This document shows positions 1 through 7,821 of a stretch of 30,920 nucleotides of DNA, in pieces; positions within the stretch are counted from its first letter, which is position 1, and every line of letters begins with the position of its first letter. Under the pieces are notes generated by a model. The model was not told where the DNA came from. It saw only the letters and a program-made list of their open reading frames with translations, and searched no databases. Origin of the DNA: a virus; IMG/VR virus record IMGVR_UViG_3300044678_001378, positions 1-30,920 of that record. The stretch is one strand, 5' to 3'. The position numbers and the translations under genes were made by a program.

Positions 1-1
1 A

Positions 2-499
2 TATTCAGCATTATTGGCTTTTATTTTTATTGGTACTTATATTAATTATGTAGATAGACAGACTCCCTTGTATACCGCCGAACCTTTGGTGGCTGTCTCA
101 AAAGGACAAGCCACCTATAGTCCTTTAGAGGGGGTAATTACTGCAAGAGAATCTAACTCAGTTGTTGCTAGTCGTTCTAGGGCACAATTTAATGATCCTA
201 AATCTGAGTTAGCAGTTAAAGCCTATCAACACTATTTAAAAGAAAATATTCCAGCAAAAGAATTAAAGTGCTACTTTAAATTAGTAGATAGAGAAAGTCG
301 TTGGAATCCAGTTGCTCAAAACCCAAAGTCTACTGCTTTTGGTATAGGGCAGTTTCTTAATAGTACTTGGGCTCTTGTTGACTCTAAAAAGACTTCTGAC
401 CCATATGCTCAAATTGATGCAATGATTAAATACGTTAATTTGATTTATGGTGATGGATGTAAAGCCTTAGATTTTAGATTATATAAAGGCTGGTACTAA
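2..499 (+). CDS. Lytic transglycosylase-like protein, 5' end cut by window
   Basis: Probable peptidoglycan-cleaving (lytic transglycosylase, SLT/lysozyme-like fold) protein. The reading frame is open to the window edge, so the true start may lie upstream; an in-frame TTG sits at 14. The visible N-terminus is hydrophobic (LLAFIFIGTYI) and looks like a signal or membrane anchor. Counting from the TTG, the catalytic-type motif is RESRWNP with Glu94, followed by AFGIGQF (108-114), the usual glycine-rich Gln segment of the family, and a C-terminal DPYAQIDAMIKYV helix. It could serve in lysis or as a tail-associated wall-degrading enzyme. It is the only plus-strand gene at this end and converges on the minus-strand late region, overlapping the next gene by 4 bases. 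The fold is fairly certain; the role is inferred. Confidence 0.75.
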   Translation, partial: YSALLAFIFIGTYINYVDRQTPLYTAEPLVAVSKGQATYSPLEGVITARESNSVVASRSRAQFNDPKSELAVKAYQHYLKENIPAKELKCYFKLVDRESRWNPVAQNPKSTAFGIGQFLNSTWALVDSKKTSDPYAQIDAMIKYVNLIYGDGCKALDFRLYKGWY

Positions 500-1014
500 G
501 ACTTCTTTTTAAATATTAAAGAAGCATTACTAGTAGACCCTTGATTAAAGGCTCTATCATAGTATGTTTTATCTTTACTTGCTTTATTAGTAGGCTCTGC
601 TTGATGTTTTAATATTTCTTCATACTCAGGATTAAAAAATTTAACTATTGCTTCCCCTATAATTTTTCCATATTTATCCTGATCAATAGAATCATTTTGT
701 CTACATACATTTATAGTTAAAGTTAGATACTCTTTACTACTCCCATTATTTTGAGGGTATGAACTATTAATCAAATTATTTCTAAAATTTTCAGTAATAG
801 ACTTACCTATATTAGATACAAATTCACTATCATCATAAATATATACAACTGGATCTTTACTACCTAATTGCCTTTCTTTACCCAACTCTAGGGTAAGATC
901 AGCCTGGGGCTGAAAAAGAGCCTTCCTGTGCCCGCTATGCCTCTTTAAGAAGTCTTCTATAGATATTGCTAAAGGGTTTAATTCTTCTAAAGCAGATATA
1001 AAGATTTTTGCCAT
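496..1014 (-). CDS. Hypothetical protein, last gene of the late region
   Basis: I do not recognise this 172-residue protein. It is soluble, with no signal peptide or membrane segment. It begins MAKIFISALEEL, has a mixed alpha/beta-looking middle (PVVYIYDDSEF) and ends in a Lys/Ser-rich tail. It follows the glycosyltransferase gene at 1022 with a 7-base gap and ends inside the stop region of the convergent transglycosylase gene, so it is probably the last cistron of the minus-strand late transcript. Its position suggests a virion-related or host-modification role, but nothing in the sequence shows a function. Confidence 0.6.
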   Translation of the reverse strand: MAKIFISALEELNPLAISIEDFLKRHSGHRKALFQPQADLTLELGKERQLGSKDPVVYIYDDSEFVSNIGKSITENFRNNLINSSYPQNNGSSKEYLTLTINVCRQNDSIDQDKYGKIIGEAIVKFFNPEYEEILKHQAEPTNKASKDKTYYDRAFNQGSTSNASLIFKKKS

Positions 1015-1021
1015 GTATTAA

Positions 1022-2110
1022 TTATAACGCAAGAATCTTGTCAAATACTTCTTCCCAGTCAGCAGCCCTTGATTTCATACTAAACTTTTCGGCTACTATC
1101 TGTCTATTTCTTTCTCTTTCTTCTTTTCTTGTTTTTGGGTTTAGTAGTTCTTCTGCATGCTGTAGCCATTCATTTTCATCCTTTGCTATCCTACCAACAC
1201 CTTGCTCTGCTAGATAAACATACTCAGGACTTGGGCTAGCAATGAAAGGAATACCTGCTGCGGTATATTCAAGACCCTTAATAAAAGACTTAGCATCATT
1301 AAATTCTATATTAGTTAAAGGAACTATACCAACATCAATTTTTCTAAATAATTCAGGATAAGTTAATATTGGTTTCATAGGTTCATGAGTAAAGTATTTT
1401 TTATCTAATCCTATTTGTTTATTTACCTCTGGAGCATTAATAATACTACCAGCATGATGAAACTTACAATGTTGTTTTTCTATAAATTTTCCAAAATATG
1501 GACTAAGATTTTCTAAATCACCACTACGCCAAGGAGTAGCACCAACCCAACCATATGTTGGCAAATGTCCAGAATGATCGTTTCTTGGTGTCCATCTATC
1601 TAAATCAATTCCATTCCTTACTAAAAATATTGGTTTATCTGGGTGCTTCTTTTCATAAAATTCTTTTAAGAAAGGTGTTGACGTAATTAAAGCAGTAGCC
1701 TTTTCTATAATTTTAAAATAATGCTCTCTATTATTATTTGGATTCTTTTGAGGATCTGTCATAGTATAAGCAAGATTAGTTTTAGCCAAACCTTCCATAT
1801 GATCATCTAAATCAACAACTATTTTTTGTCCCATTGCAATTGCTTTATCTACTTGCTCTGCAACTTTTTCTAACATAATTAATTTAAGAACAACAATATC
1901 CCAACCATGTATTGCTTGTTTGTCAGGAATTAATATACCAAACCCATGTTCATCGTTATACCCTGGCATACCCATACCAGATTCATATTTATCTTTTTTT
2001 AATTCTTGAAGTGGTAAATAACATCTATACCAAGCACATCCATTTGGTTGAATAGGCTTTAATCCAAAAGCCCAATCATAGGTTAAAAATCCAATAGTAG
2101 GTCTACTCAT
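1022..2110 (-). CDS. Glycosyltransferase, GT-B fold (GT4-like)
   Basis: Probable glycosyltransferase of the GT-B, retaining GT4-like group, which transfers a sugar from a nucleotide-sugar donor. At 362 residues it has typical full length. The N-terminal half carries a GCAWYRCYLPLQEL segment (24-37) and a VVDLDDH strand (98-104). A conserved VRNGIDLDRW (164-173) marks the interdomain region. The C-terminal donor-binding half has GWVGATPW (187-194) and KSFIKGLEYTAAGIPFIAS (274-292), with Glu281 in the place of the family's EX7E signature. It is followed within 7 bases by the gene at 496 and preceded by small genes. Phage enzymes like this may glycosylate virion proteins, DNA or host surface sugars; the substrate cannot be told from sequence. 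Confidence 0.8.
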   Translation of the reverse strand: MSRPTIGFLTYDWAFGLKPIQPNGCAWYRCYLPLQELKKDKYESGMGMPGYNDEHGFGILIPDKQAIHGWDIVVLKLIMLEKVAEQVDKAIAMGQKIVVDLDDHMEGLAKTNLAYTMTDPQKNPNNNREHYFKIIEKATALITSTPFLKEFYEKKHPDKPIFLVRNGIDLDRWTPRNDHSGHLPTYGWVGATPWRSGDLENLSPYFGKFIEKQHCKFHHAGSIINAPEVNKQIGLDKKYFTHEPMKPILTYPELFRKIDVGIVPLTNIEFNDAKSFIKGLEYTAAGIPFIASPSPEYVYLAEQGVGRIAKDENEWLQHAEELLNPKTRKEERERNRQIVAEKFSMKSRAADWEEVFDKILAL

Positions 2111-2116
2111 ATTTTA

Positions 2117-2362
2117 CTATTCGTGTCTCTGTGGAGGAAAAAACATTTCCCCATCATAAAACCATCCAGGATTTGGACCATCTATAGAAAAGTCTCTTCC
2201 TGTTATATCTATAATTTTAGGATTACTTGTTAATATTGATCCTAATTTTTCATCAGCAATAAAAATCTCTGCTACTTCATCTTCTACTACAAATGCCAAT
2301 ACTGTTTTATCTTTATATATTTCTTCACTAGAAAAGAATACTTGCTCTTCTTCATTTGACAT
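2117..2362 (-). CDS. Hypothetical acidic 81-residue protein
   Basis: Unrecognised small acidic protein, MSNEEEQVFFSSEEIYKDK onward, ending with a Pro/Phe-rich GEMFFPPQRHE tail. An upstream in-frame ATG at 2398 exists. I chose 2362 because it places the start 11 bases inside the end of the preceding zinc-ribbon gene, with a GGGG stretch about 11 bases upstream, while the longer start would sit deep in that gene. The FFPPQRHE-type ending resembles small phage proteins that accompany tail-fibre genes (inference). No catalytic motif is visible. Confidence 0.6.
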   Translation of the reverse strand: MSNEEEQVFFSSEEIYKDKTVLAFVVEDEVAEIFIADEKLGSILTSNPKIIDITGRDFSIDGPNPGWFYDGEMFFPPQRHE

Positions 2363-2609
2363 TTTCAGTACCCCATTTTCCCAATGGACATTCAGCATGT
2401 GGTAATTTTGCCTTTAAGTTCATAACACATCCGCATTCTTTACATTGATGAGTAGCCTTAAATAGTCTATCACATCCTAAACAAATGTCAAGTCTTTTCT
2501 TAAAAGTATCGTCTGAAACATTTTGTATTTTAGGATTGATCATGTCCCAAGGACGTGCATAATCTCCAGGTTGTTTTTCTTTCCAAATTTCCCACTTTGA
2601 CTTGCTCAT
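2352..2609 (-). CDS. Small zinc-ribbon phage protein
   Basis: An 85-residue protein with a clear metal-binding pattern: CLGC (43-46), CKEC-GC (56-61) and a Cys in LPHAECPLGKW (70-80). The layout resembles a small zinc-ribbon family seen next to tail genes in T4-like aquatic phages, which ends in a similar LPHAxCPxGKW block (recalled family knowledge, not searched). Its start ATG overlaps the stop of the preceding structural gene (TAATG type at 2609) and its end overlaps the next gene by 11 bases, so it is translated as part of the late operon. The molecular role is unknown. Confidence 0.75.
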   Translation of the reverse strand: MSKSKWEIWKEKQPGDYARPWDMINPKIQNVSDDTFKKRLDICLGCDRLFKATHQCKECGCVMNLKAKLPHAECPLGKWGTENVK

Positions 2610-3481
2610 TATTGCTCCACTAAGTTTATATTAGTAACTACTGATGATAATAGGTAGGTACTTCCAGGGGTAAAAATTATACCAGACTTATATCCTTTGT
2701 TAGGATTTACAGCGGTATAAGATATAGCAGTTCCATAAAAATTGTTTGCATCATCTCTTGCTCTTACTGTTATAACATCTCCAGATGTTGAAACCTGAAT
2801 ACCATTTATATTATCGGTACTTCCAACGGTACAAGGAGAATTATTAGAAGTAACACTGCATAAACTTCTTAACAAAATATTAGTAACTTCAGATATAGTG
2901 CCATTCTCTGCTTTAAATAATTTTACATAAAACTTATATCTTTGTCTAGTTCCAGGACAAGCATAACATGTAGTTCCTCCACCTTGAGGTTCGCAACACC
3001 CTTGAGAACAACAACATTGGGTTGGTCCAGATTGGCAACCACATTGAAACGCTCCAGGGTTTCGACAAAAATAACTCCAAGGGTTTGTTGTTACACAACC
3101 ACAATTAATAATATCGGTTGAGTATCCTTCACTTTCAGATGTATAAAAGGTAGTTGCAGCCCACCAATTGTTTTCATCAATTAACCAAAATGCAAAACCA
3201 GGTCCAGCAGAAGCAAGAGATATTGTTGAAATTACGTCAGTTGCTCTAGAGTCAAAATTAGATAAAATTGGATAATTAGATGCACTAGTAGGTGTTGTTA
3301 GTTGATTACTTGAGACTGACCACGTTGAAGATCTGAGGGGTACAAAATAAGAATTTAATAAAGTAAAATTGTCACTATAAGAAGGATTAAGATCTTTAAA
3401 GGAATTACCAGTAACTCTTTTTGATAATTTTTTATTTGATAATGTTGTTCTTTTTACAACACTATTAGCACCGATTCTCAT
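2609..3481 (-). CDS. Putative virion surface protein with Cys-rich insertion
   Basis: A 290-residue protein of mostly Ser/Thr/Asn-rich beta character, as expected for a phage fibre or adhesin. An aromatic stretch (FAFWLIDENNWWAATTFY) looks like a carbohydrate-binding or LamG/concanavalin-like fold core, but this is inference. The middle carries a dense cysteine cluster (about residues 125-175: CGC, CRN, CGC, CCC, CCE, CYAC). I chose the ATG at 3481 over the in-frame ATG at 3499: AAAGGTGA lies 5 bases before 3481, and the longer start would place this ribosome site inside the coding region. A TGCTATAAT box lies just upstream, so the gene probably has its own promoter after the terminator of the holin-like gene. 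Confidence 0.75.
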   Translation of the reverse strand: MRIGANSVVKRTTLSNKKLSKRVTGNSFKDLNPSYSDNFTLLNSYFVPLRSSTWSVSSNQLTTPTSASNYPILSNFDSRATDVISTISLASAGPGFAFWLIDENNWWAATTFYTSESEGYSTDIINCGCVTTNPWSYFCRNPGAFQCGCQSGPTQCCCSQGCCEPQGGGTTCYACPGTRQRYKFYVKLFKAENGTISEVTNILLRSLCSVTSNNSPCTVGSTDNINGIQVSTSGDVITVRARDDANNFYGTAISYTAVNPNKGYKSGIIFTPGSTYLLSSVVTNINLVEQ

Positions 3482-3498
3482 AGTATCACCTTTTACCA

Positions 3499-3507
3499 AT
3501 TATAGCA
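3499..3507 (-). promoter_or_regulatory. Extended -10 promoter for the 3481 gene
   Basis: Minus strand reads TGCTATAAT, a perfect extended -10 element, 17 bases upstream of the chosen start at 3481. No good -35 hexamer is present at 17 bases. It lies directly behind the terminator hairpin at 3505-3532, so transcription restarts here. The same TGnTATAAT box precedes seven other late units. Confidence 0.6.
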
Positions 3508-3532
3508 GAAAAGGGGCAGATTTCTCTACCCC
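3505..3532 (-). terminator. Intrinsic terminator after the holin-like gene
   Basis: On the minus strand GGGGTAGA, loop GAAA, TCTGCCCC (one G-U pair) is followed by TTTTCT. This is a typical rho-independent terminator 20-50 bases after the stop of the gene at 3554. It isolates that gene as a single-cistron unit. Confidence 0.7.
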
Positions 3533-3553
3533 TATCTGTTTTAATATTACTTA

Positions 3554-3805
3554 TTATTTCTTTTTAGTTGATGCTTTCTTAGCAACTTCTGCTACTGCAC
3601 CGATACCAAATTTGGCATCTTTTGGATTAACTGCACGGATTACTACCCATGTTGCTGCAGCAACTGCTGAATTTAGGATTGTTCCTAAAGCATCACCAGT
3701 TAGAGCGGTTAAGTCGGCACCTGAGTCTACAAATTGAGTTACAAGTGCAATTACAAAAGCATTAAGTGCTGAACTTAATACCTTTTTATTTAGTACTGAT
3801 TCCAT
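3554..3805 (-). CDS. Holin-like small membrane protein
   Basis: An 83-residue protein with two hydrophobic segments (about 12-28, ALNAFVIALVTQF; about 45-60, AVAAATWVVIRAV) separated by an acidic turn, and a strongly basic C-terminus (AKKASTKKK). This size and charge pattern fits a holin, which would form membrane lesions to release the lysin. It could also be another small virion or membrane protein. AAAGGAGG lies 6 bases before the ATG, the strongest ribosome site in the late region. The gene is flanked by a consensus promoter (3832-3860) and a terminator (3505-3532), so it is expressed as its own unit rather than by read-through only. That independent control is consistent with a lysis-timing role but does not prove it. 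Confidence 0.65.
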   Translation of the reverse strand: MESVLNKKVLSSALNAFVIALVTQFVDSGADLTALTGDALGTILNSAVAAATWVVIRAVNPKDAKFGIGAVAEVAKKASTKKK

Positions 3806-3831
3806 TAGTCCTCCTTTAAGAACTTATGTAT

Positions 3832-3860
3832 ATAATACAGGAATATCAGGTAATTGTCAA
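3832..3860 (-). promoter_or_regulatory. Sigma70-type promoter for the holin-like gene
   Basis: Minus strand: TTGACA (3855-3860), 17-base spacer, TATTAT (3832-3837), then a leader of about 20 bases holding AAAGGAGG before the ATG at 3805. The -35 is a perfect consensus, unlike most other late promoters here. Confidence 0.7.
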
Positions 3861-3861
3861 G

Positions 3862-4179
3862 TTATGTTAGTTCTAATCCAGATATATGCATTGCTACCTG
3901 AGCAGACGCACTTGCTGCTACTCTAATGATGTTGCCAGTTTCTAATAAAGTTTTAGCATCTATAATTACAGAATCTTTTGCTGGAACTGTTGTTCCTGAT
4001 GCTAGTGGGATATCTGTTATTCCATTATATAAGTTTATTGTAAAAGTTCTTGCTGAAGCATCTTGATTAGCAACAACTATATTTGTAATTAAAGTTTTAG
4101 TAGCACCTGGTACTGTATAAACAGAACTAGCACTAGTTGGTGCAAAACCTCTAAATAATGCTTTGAATGTACTTGCCAT
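3862..4179 (-). CDS. Small beta-rich structural protein (paralogue family)
   Basis: A 105-residue Ser/Thr/Ala-rich protein, probably one beta-sandwich domain of the virion. It shares with the product of 8804-9139 a conserved plan: YTVPGATKTLITNIVVANQD here versus a TIAGPVATGRSWIVSTIVVCNQ-type block there, then TVPAKDSV versus TVPANDTV, and a similar ISGLELT/VFGTEIS ending. The 19017 protein has the same layout more distantly. The start at 4179 is 9 bases after the preceding gene's stop, with AAGGAGA upstream. The role is likely fibre or capsid decoration; the exact location is unknown. Confidence 0.7.
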   Translation of the reverse strand: MASTFKALFRGFAPTSASSVYTVPGATKTLITNIVVANQDASARTFTINLYNGITDIPLASGTTVPAKDSVIIDAKTLLETGNIIRVAASASAQVAMHISGLELT

Positions 4180-4188
4180 TTTATCTCC

Positions 4189-4851
4189 TTAAAGCCCTAG
4201 CAATGCTAAAACTTCTACCTCTCCTATTCTATCACCTAAACTACCATGTGACTCTAAATTTTCCCAAGTTGATCCATTAAATACCGATAATGAATTGCTA
4301 TCTTGTAAATATGCTACTAGCCCTTCTGCCCCTAAAGTTGGTGAGGAAATAGCGGTATCCCTAGCACTTGAATCAGCAAAAATATTAACACCCTCTTTTA
4401 TAAGAGCATATCCATCGGTGGTTATACTAGTAGTTACTGATAAATCTCCAGTTATATTTAAATCATCACCTAAATTAATATCTCCGTTAACAGTTAAATT
4501 ATTATTAACAGTTAAATCATTTGTTACGGTTAAATTATTTGGTGCAATAATATTATTAGGAAGACCTACAGTTACAAAGCCAGCAGAAGAGGATGTAGTT
4601 ATTTGGTCTAAGGTTCCACTAATTGTTAGTACAGCACTGGCTGCAATATTAGCCAAAAATTGTTGATATGACTTTATGTGACCATGAATACTATCTGCTG
4701 CTGGAATATCAGAATTTCCATCAAAGTTTTCTACACCAAAATGATAGGCTAAAAATGCTTCTCTAATATTAGCAGGATCAGTTAATTGAGGAATTAAAGT
4801 ATCAAACTCTGTTGCTGGGTAGTTACCAGCAATACTAATTAACTCAGCCAT
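4189..4851 (-). CDS. Tail-fibre protein with asparagine-rich beta repeats
   Basis: A 220-residue fibre-type protein. Residues about 105-140 form a short repeat ladder (NLTVTNDLTVNNNLTVNGDINLG) typical of the trimeric beta-helical shafts of phage fibres. The C-terminal part has ADSSARDTAI and GLVAYLQDSNSLSVFNGSTW, a motif common near the ends of phage fibre proteins (family memory). The final residues GDRIGEVEVLALLGL may be a trimerisation tip. The N-terminal 60 residues (MAELISIAGNYPATEFDTLIP) may be the attachment domain. It has its own extended -10 box just upstream and is followed closely by the gene at 3862. Confidence 0.75.
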   Translation of the reverse strand: MAELISIAGNYPATEFDTLIPQLTDPANIREAFLAYHFGVENFDGNSDIPAADSIHGHIKSYQQFLANIAASAVLTISGTLDQITTSSSAGFVTVGLPNNIIAPNNLTVTNDLTVNNNLTVNGDINLGDDLNITGDLSVTTSITTDGYALIKEGVNIFADSSARDTAISSPTLGAEGLVAYLQDSNSLSVFNGSTWENLESHGSLGDRIGEVEVLALLGL

Positions 4852-4866
4852 TTATTCACCATTCTC

Positions 4867-4875
4867 ATTATATCA
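4867..4875 (-). promoter_or_regulatory. Extended -10 promoter for the 4851 gene
   Basis: Minus strand TGATATAAT, 15 bases upstream of the ATG at 4851. It overlaps the TGA stop of the upstream gene at 4873. The short leader carries GGTGAATAA, the same weak ribosome site as in the leaders of the 6542 and 13279 genes. Confidence 0.55.
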
Positions 4876-6186
4876 AGCCTGAACCTTATCGCGAAGTAAA
4901 CATTTTACATCTGCTGGCAAAGTACCAGCGGTAGGAATAATTATAAATAAATTTAAAATTTTTGATCCACCAGAATTACTTGAAAAAAAAGCACCTATTG
5001 TAGTTGATATAAAAGCACTAGAAACAGTTGCATATTCATTACTAAAATAACTAGTTTCATTATGAGTTATCATACCCTTTATATATTTATGTTGATTATT
5101 TTGAGATACCTGAACCGCAAAATCAGCACTTCTATAAATTTCAGCATCAAAAGTTCCTATAAGAACAGAACCAGATGAGTTTACGGTAACTTCAGTTAAA
5201 TCAAGTTCATCAAAATTAAAATCAGTAACAAGGTCTCCTATATCTAATGTTATCTGTGCTCTAATATCATTTTCTGAAACTAAGTATAATTCTTCAGGGG
5301 CATTAAGTGGAACACTAAAATCTATATTACCTGTATCTATTCCATTGTTTACTACACCACTAGTCCAAGCAGAGGCTGTTCCAGAAATAGGAAATTCTTT
5401 AATCCAAGCATTATTTAATGGGGTATCTACAATAAATCTATAAGATAATCCTCTTAGTAATTCTAATCTAGTACCAGTATTTTTATACTCAACACCATCT
5501 ACATAATAAACATCTGGTGTACCAAAATCAAATGCAACTGATCCTGAAGAAATATAATATCCAACAGATCCAGATGATGGATTAATTTCTATATCATGAA
5601 TATCAAAAAATGTTGTTTCAGAACTTTCACCAGCAGGACCTTGATCACCTTGAATACCTTGAATTCCAGTTGGACCTTGTGGACCTTGTGGACCTGCTGG
5701 ACCTGTTGCACCAGTTGCCCCAGTTGTTCCAGTTGGACCAGTTGCTCCAGTTGCTCCTGGTGGAATAATTAAATTAAGAATTGCACTTCCAGATGTTCCA
5801 GTAAAGTAAGCACTTGCTGTAGCACCACTTGTTACACTGCCAACTGTAATGTTTGTAAATGGTCCTGCTACTCCTTGTTCACCTGGTAAACCTCTTAAGC
5901 CAGATTCTAAAATAAATTCCCATTGGCTATCATCTCCAGGAACTGCGGTATATTGATAAATAGAGCCATAATCTAAATCAACAGTGTTACTATTAATAAA
6001 TAAATCACCAATTATAGGTGTTTCGTTTAAAAATACTACACTACCTGCACCAGTAGGTTCTCCAGGACCAGCAAAGACATAACTACCACGATCGCCTTTT
6101 GGACCAATGTCAACTTGTAAATCAATAGATGATGGAGGTCCGATTACCGTAATTTCATCTGTGCTAATAACAGGACTAATAGCCAT
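4873..6186 (-). CDS. Collagen-like tail fibre protein
   Basis: A 437-residue fibre protein. The N-terminus is followed by a GPKGDRG start of a triplet region, and residues about 140-185 form a continuous Gly-X-Y collagen-like stretch ([13 protein letters not shown]..., [23 protein letters not shown]), which should form a triple-helical rod. The C-terminal half is beta-rich with a [18 protein letters not shown] block and a long globular head that probably contacts receptor or neighbours. The gene begins 3 bases after the stop of the gene at 6189, so the two are coupled. This is a receptor-binding or shaft fibre by analogy with phage collagen-like fibres. Confidence 0.8.
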   Translation of the reverse strand: MAISPVISTDEITVIGPPSSIDLQVDIGPKGDRGSYVFAGPGEPTGAGSVVFLNETPIIGDLFINSNTVDLDYGSIYQYTAVPGDDSQWEFILESGLRGLPGEQGVAGPFTNITVGSVTSGATASAYFTGTSGSAILNLIIPPGATGATGPTGTTGATGATGPAGPQGPQGPTGIQGIQGDQGPAGESSETTFFDIHDIEINPSSGSVGYYISSGSVAFDFGTPDVYYVDGVEYKNTGTRLELLRGLSYRFIVDTPLNNAWIKEFPISGTASAWTSGVVNNGIDTGNIDFSVPLNAPEELYLVSENDIRAQITLDIGDLVTDFNFDELDLTEVTVNSSGSVLIGTFDAEIYRSADFAVQVSQNNQHKYIKGMITHNETSYFSNEYATVSSAFISTTIGAFFSSNSGGSKILNLFIIIPTAGTLPADVKCLLRDKVQA

Positions 6187-6188
6187 AA

Positions 6189-6542
6189 CTACTCTCCAGT
6201 TCGTTTAACGTCTTGATTAACGTTTAGTGATCCAGTTAAAATTGTATACACTGTAGAAGACGATGCTTTTGTAATTTCAAGATCATAAACATATGATGAA
6301 CCAGTTAATTGATTACCAAATGTTGGATTAATTTTGCAAGTAATGCTATCAGTAGATCCGTTAACAGAAGCGGTACCAAATCCAATAAATTTAGTTGCAT
6401 CTCCTCTTTCGGTTGCTATAATAAATAAACCAGTATAGCCTGCTAAATCAAATGAACTACCGTCTGGATTTTTTGGGTTAACAATAAAATCATATTGATC
6501 TCCACGATAGTAAGCAATATTATAAGTTGCTGGAAATGCCAT
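6189..6542 (-). CDS. BppU-N-like fibre connector domain protein
   Basis: A 117-residue protein resembling the small beta-domain at the N-terminus of baseplate upper (BppU-like) proteins: a [26 protein letters not shown] opening, then [16 protein letters not shown], and a final [12 protein letters not shown]. The product of 23337-23687 follows the same plan (GSTFNRRLTYK, LTGYSSRLQVR, GNFVYDLEVQ, GSFIVSPEVTR), so the two are paralogues that likely link fibres to the tail. The gene directly precedes the collagen-like fibre, which fits a connector role. A TGATATAAT box lies upstream. Confidence 0.7.
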   Translation of the reverse strand: MAFPATYNIAYYRGDQYDFIVNPKNPDGSSFDLAGYTGLFIIATERGDATKFIGFGTASVNGSTDSITCKINPTFGNQLTGSSYVYDLEITKASSSTVYTILTGSLNVNQDVKRTGE

Positions 6543-6559
6543 TTAATTCACCCTTCTTA

Positions 6560-6568
6560 ATTATATCA
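6560..6568 (-). promoter_or_regulatory. Extended -10 promoter for the 6542 gene
   Basis: Minus strand TGATATAAT, 17 bases before the ATG at 6542, abutting the stop of the gene at 6569. The leader contains GGGTGAATTAA. Confidence 0.55.
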
Positions 6569-6817
6569 TTACCAACCAATTATATTTCCATTTTCATCTA
6601 ATGGGTTTTCTGAAAAAGACTCGGCTGGAGGTAAGAAATTGTCATCTTCTTCTAAATATAGATATCCTGGCATAGCGTAAAATTTTCTAGGGGTATCTAT
6701 ATATGTTTCTACCCATCTTCCACCAAATGTATCAGTTAAATATTGTGCATCTGTTGCTTGTGTTACAAATTTAACAATATTTTCATTATCTAGCAAAGCA
6801 AAAAATTTAGCACTCAT
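6569..6817 (-). CDS. Small phage tail-associated hypothetical protein
   Basis: An 82-residue protein beginning FFALLDNENIVKFVTQATDAQYL with a Gly/Trp block (TFGGRWVETYID), a KFYAMPGYLYLEEDDNF segment and a Pro-rich acidic end (NPLDENGNIIGW). Similar short proteins with an LDENNIV opening and a GIGYTYD-type middle accompany tail genes in T4-like aquatic phages (recalled, unverified). It overlaps the upstream glycine-rich gene by 4 bases (ATGA), so translation is coupled. It may be a chaperone or cap for the preceding adhesin, but that is inference. Confidence 0.6.
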   Translation of the reverse strand: MSAKFFALLDNENIVKFVTQATDAQYLTDTFGGRWVETYIDTPRKFYAMPGYLYLEEDDNFLPPAESFSENPLDENGNIIGW

Positions 6818-7821
6818 CCTGTATTCTCCCTAATTATAATAATACCAGAACCGCCTTTTCCACTACCTCCGCCACCACCACCACCAGTATTTTGAGTTCC
6901 TGCAGATCCAGCATTTCCACCACCACCTAAACCTCCAGTTCCTCCGCTACCAGAACCAGCACCTCCTCCACCTCCACCAAATATGCAAGATGCTACAGCA
7001 GAACTAGAATTTACAAAAGTTTCACCCAATATATATCTTAAATCTACGCCATTTGCTCCATTTCCACCAACTGTTGTACTTACAGAATTACTTCCAAATT
7101 CTTTACAACTTCCTCCACCCCCACCAGAATTTGTATTTCCTCCCCCACCTTGAAATCCAAATCCTGGATGAACATATTTAGATGGAGAATCAGTACGCGT
7201 ACGACTTGCAAGTGGGTGAAATATTCCTCTATCTGTTGTTCCAGTACCAGAACCAGAGCCACCACCAGAACCAAAACTAAATCCATGCTCTCCTGTTGGT
7301 CCACCACCACCACCACCTGGAGAAATTAAAACTCTAGCATTTCCTATTCCTTGAAAGTTAGCAGTTGAAGCATTCCAGTTACTACTTGAGATAGTAGTTG
7401 AACCATTTCCAAAAGTGTTGGTTGGACTAAAAAATGTTGATTGACCCTGTGCACCAAGTGTAGTATTAGAACCATCCCAGTTTCCAACATTTCCACCTGT
7501 TCCACCATCTCCAATATAGTAGTACCAAGTATTTGTATCTCCAACAAAAAATTTTTTAATATAAGTTACTGCTCCACCGCCACCACCGCCACCAATTGAA
7601 CTACCGCCACCACCGCCACCGCCTACTAAAATAATATCTATATAATTAACATAAGGTGGTTTTGTCCATACAGATGCACCACTACCACCAATTGGGGTTA
7701 TTAAAAATTGTGGACTACCTAACCCACCAGAAACATTTCTATAATTTGATCTTATATTTCCAAATGTTTGATTACTATCAATTGAATGTATGTAACTTGT
7801 ATTTACTCTTCTTATACTCAT
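6814..7821 (-). CDS. Glycine-rich adhesin-like fibre protein (copy 1)
   Basis: A 335-residue protein whose last two thirds hold many polyglycine runs (GGGGGGGSSIGGGGGGG, GGGGGGPTGEHG, GGGGSGSGTGTT, GGGGGGAGSGSGG). Such runs form polyglycine-II helix bundles in some phage receptor-binding adhesins of the T-even gp38 type, with variable loops between them; an N-terminal VDIILVGGGG-like strand (PYVNYIDIILVGGGGGGG) is typical of many glycine-rich phage tail proteins. It ends GGSGIIIIRENTG. It is a paralogue of the 7818 product (shared MSIRR start, WYYYIGDGG versus WHFIIGAGG) and overlaps it by 4 bases. The role is predicted host recognition. Confidence 0.75.
   Translation of the reverse strand: MSIRRVNTSYIHSIDSNQTFGNIRSNYRNVSGGLGSPQFLITPIGGSGASVWTKPPYVNYIDIILVGGGGGGGSSIGGGGGGGAVTYIKKFFVGDTNTWYYYIGDGGTGGNVGNWDGSNTTLGAQGQSTFFSPTNTFGNGSTTISSSNWNASTANFQGIGNARVLISPGGGGGGPTGEHGFSFGSGGGSGSGTGTTDRGIFHPLASRTRTDSPSKYVHPGFGFQGGGGNTNSGGGGGSCKEFGSNSVSTTVGGNGANGVDLRYILGETFVNSSSAVASCIFGGGGGGAGSGSGGTGGLGGGGNAGSAGTQNTGGGGGGGSGKGGSGIIIIRENTG

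Noticed and set aside
1008-1217. Plus-strand Ser/Phe-rich frame opposite the glycosyltransferase
   Set aside because: Antisense to the well-supported GT4-like gene, without a ribosome site or family resemblance.
7080-7547. Minus-strand frames rich in Val/Leu/Glu within the glycine-rich gene
   Set aside because: Frame-shifted shadows of GGN-rich coding DNA inside 6814-7821.
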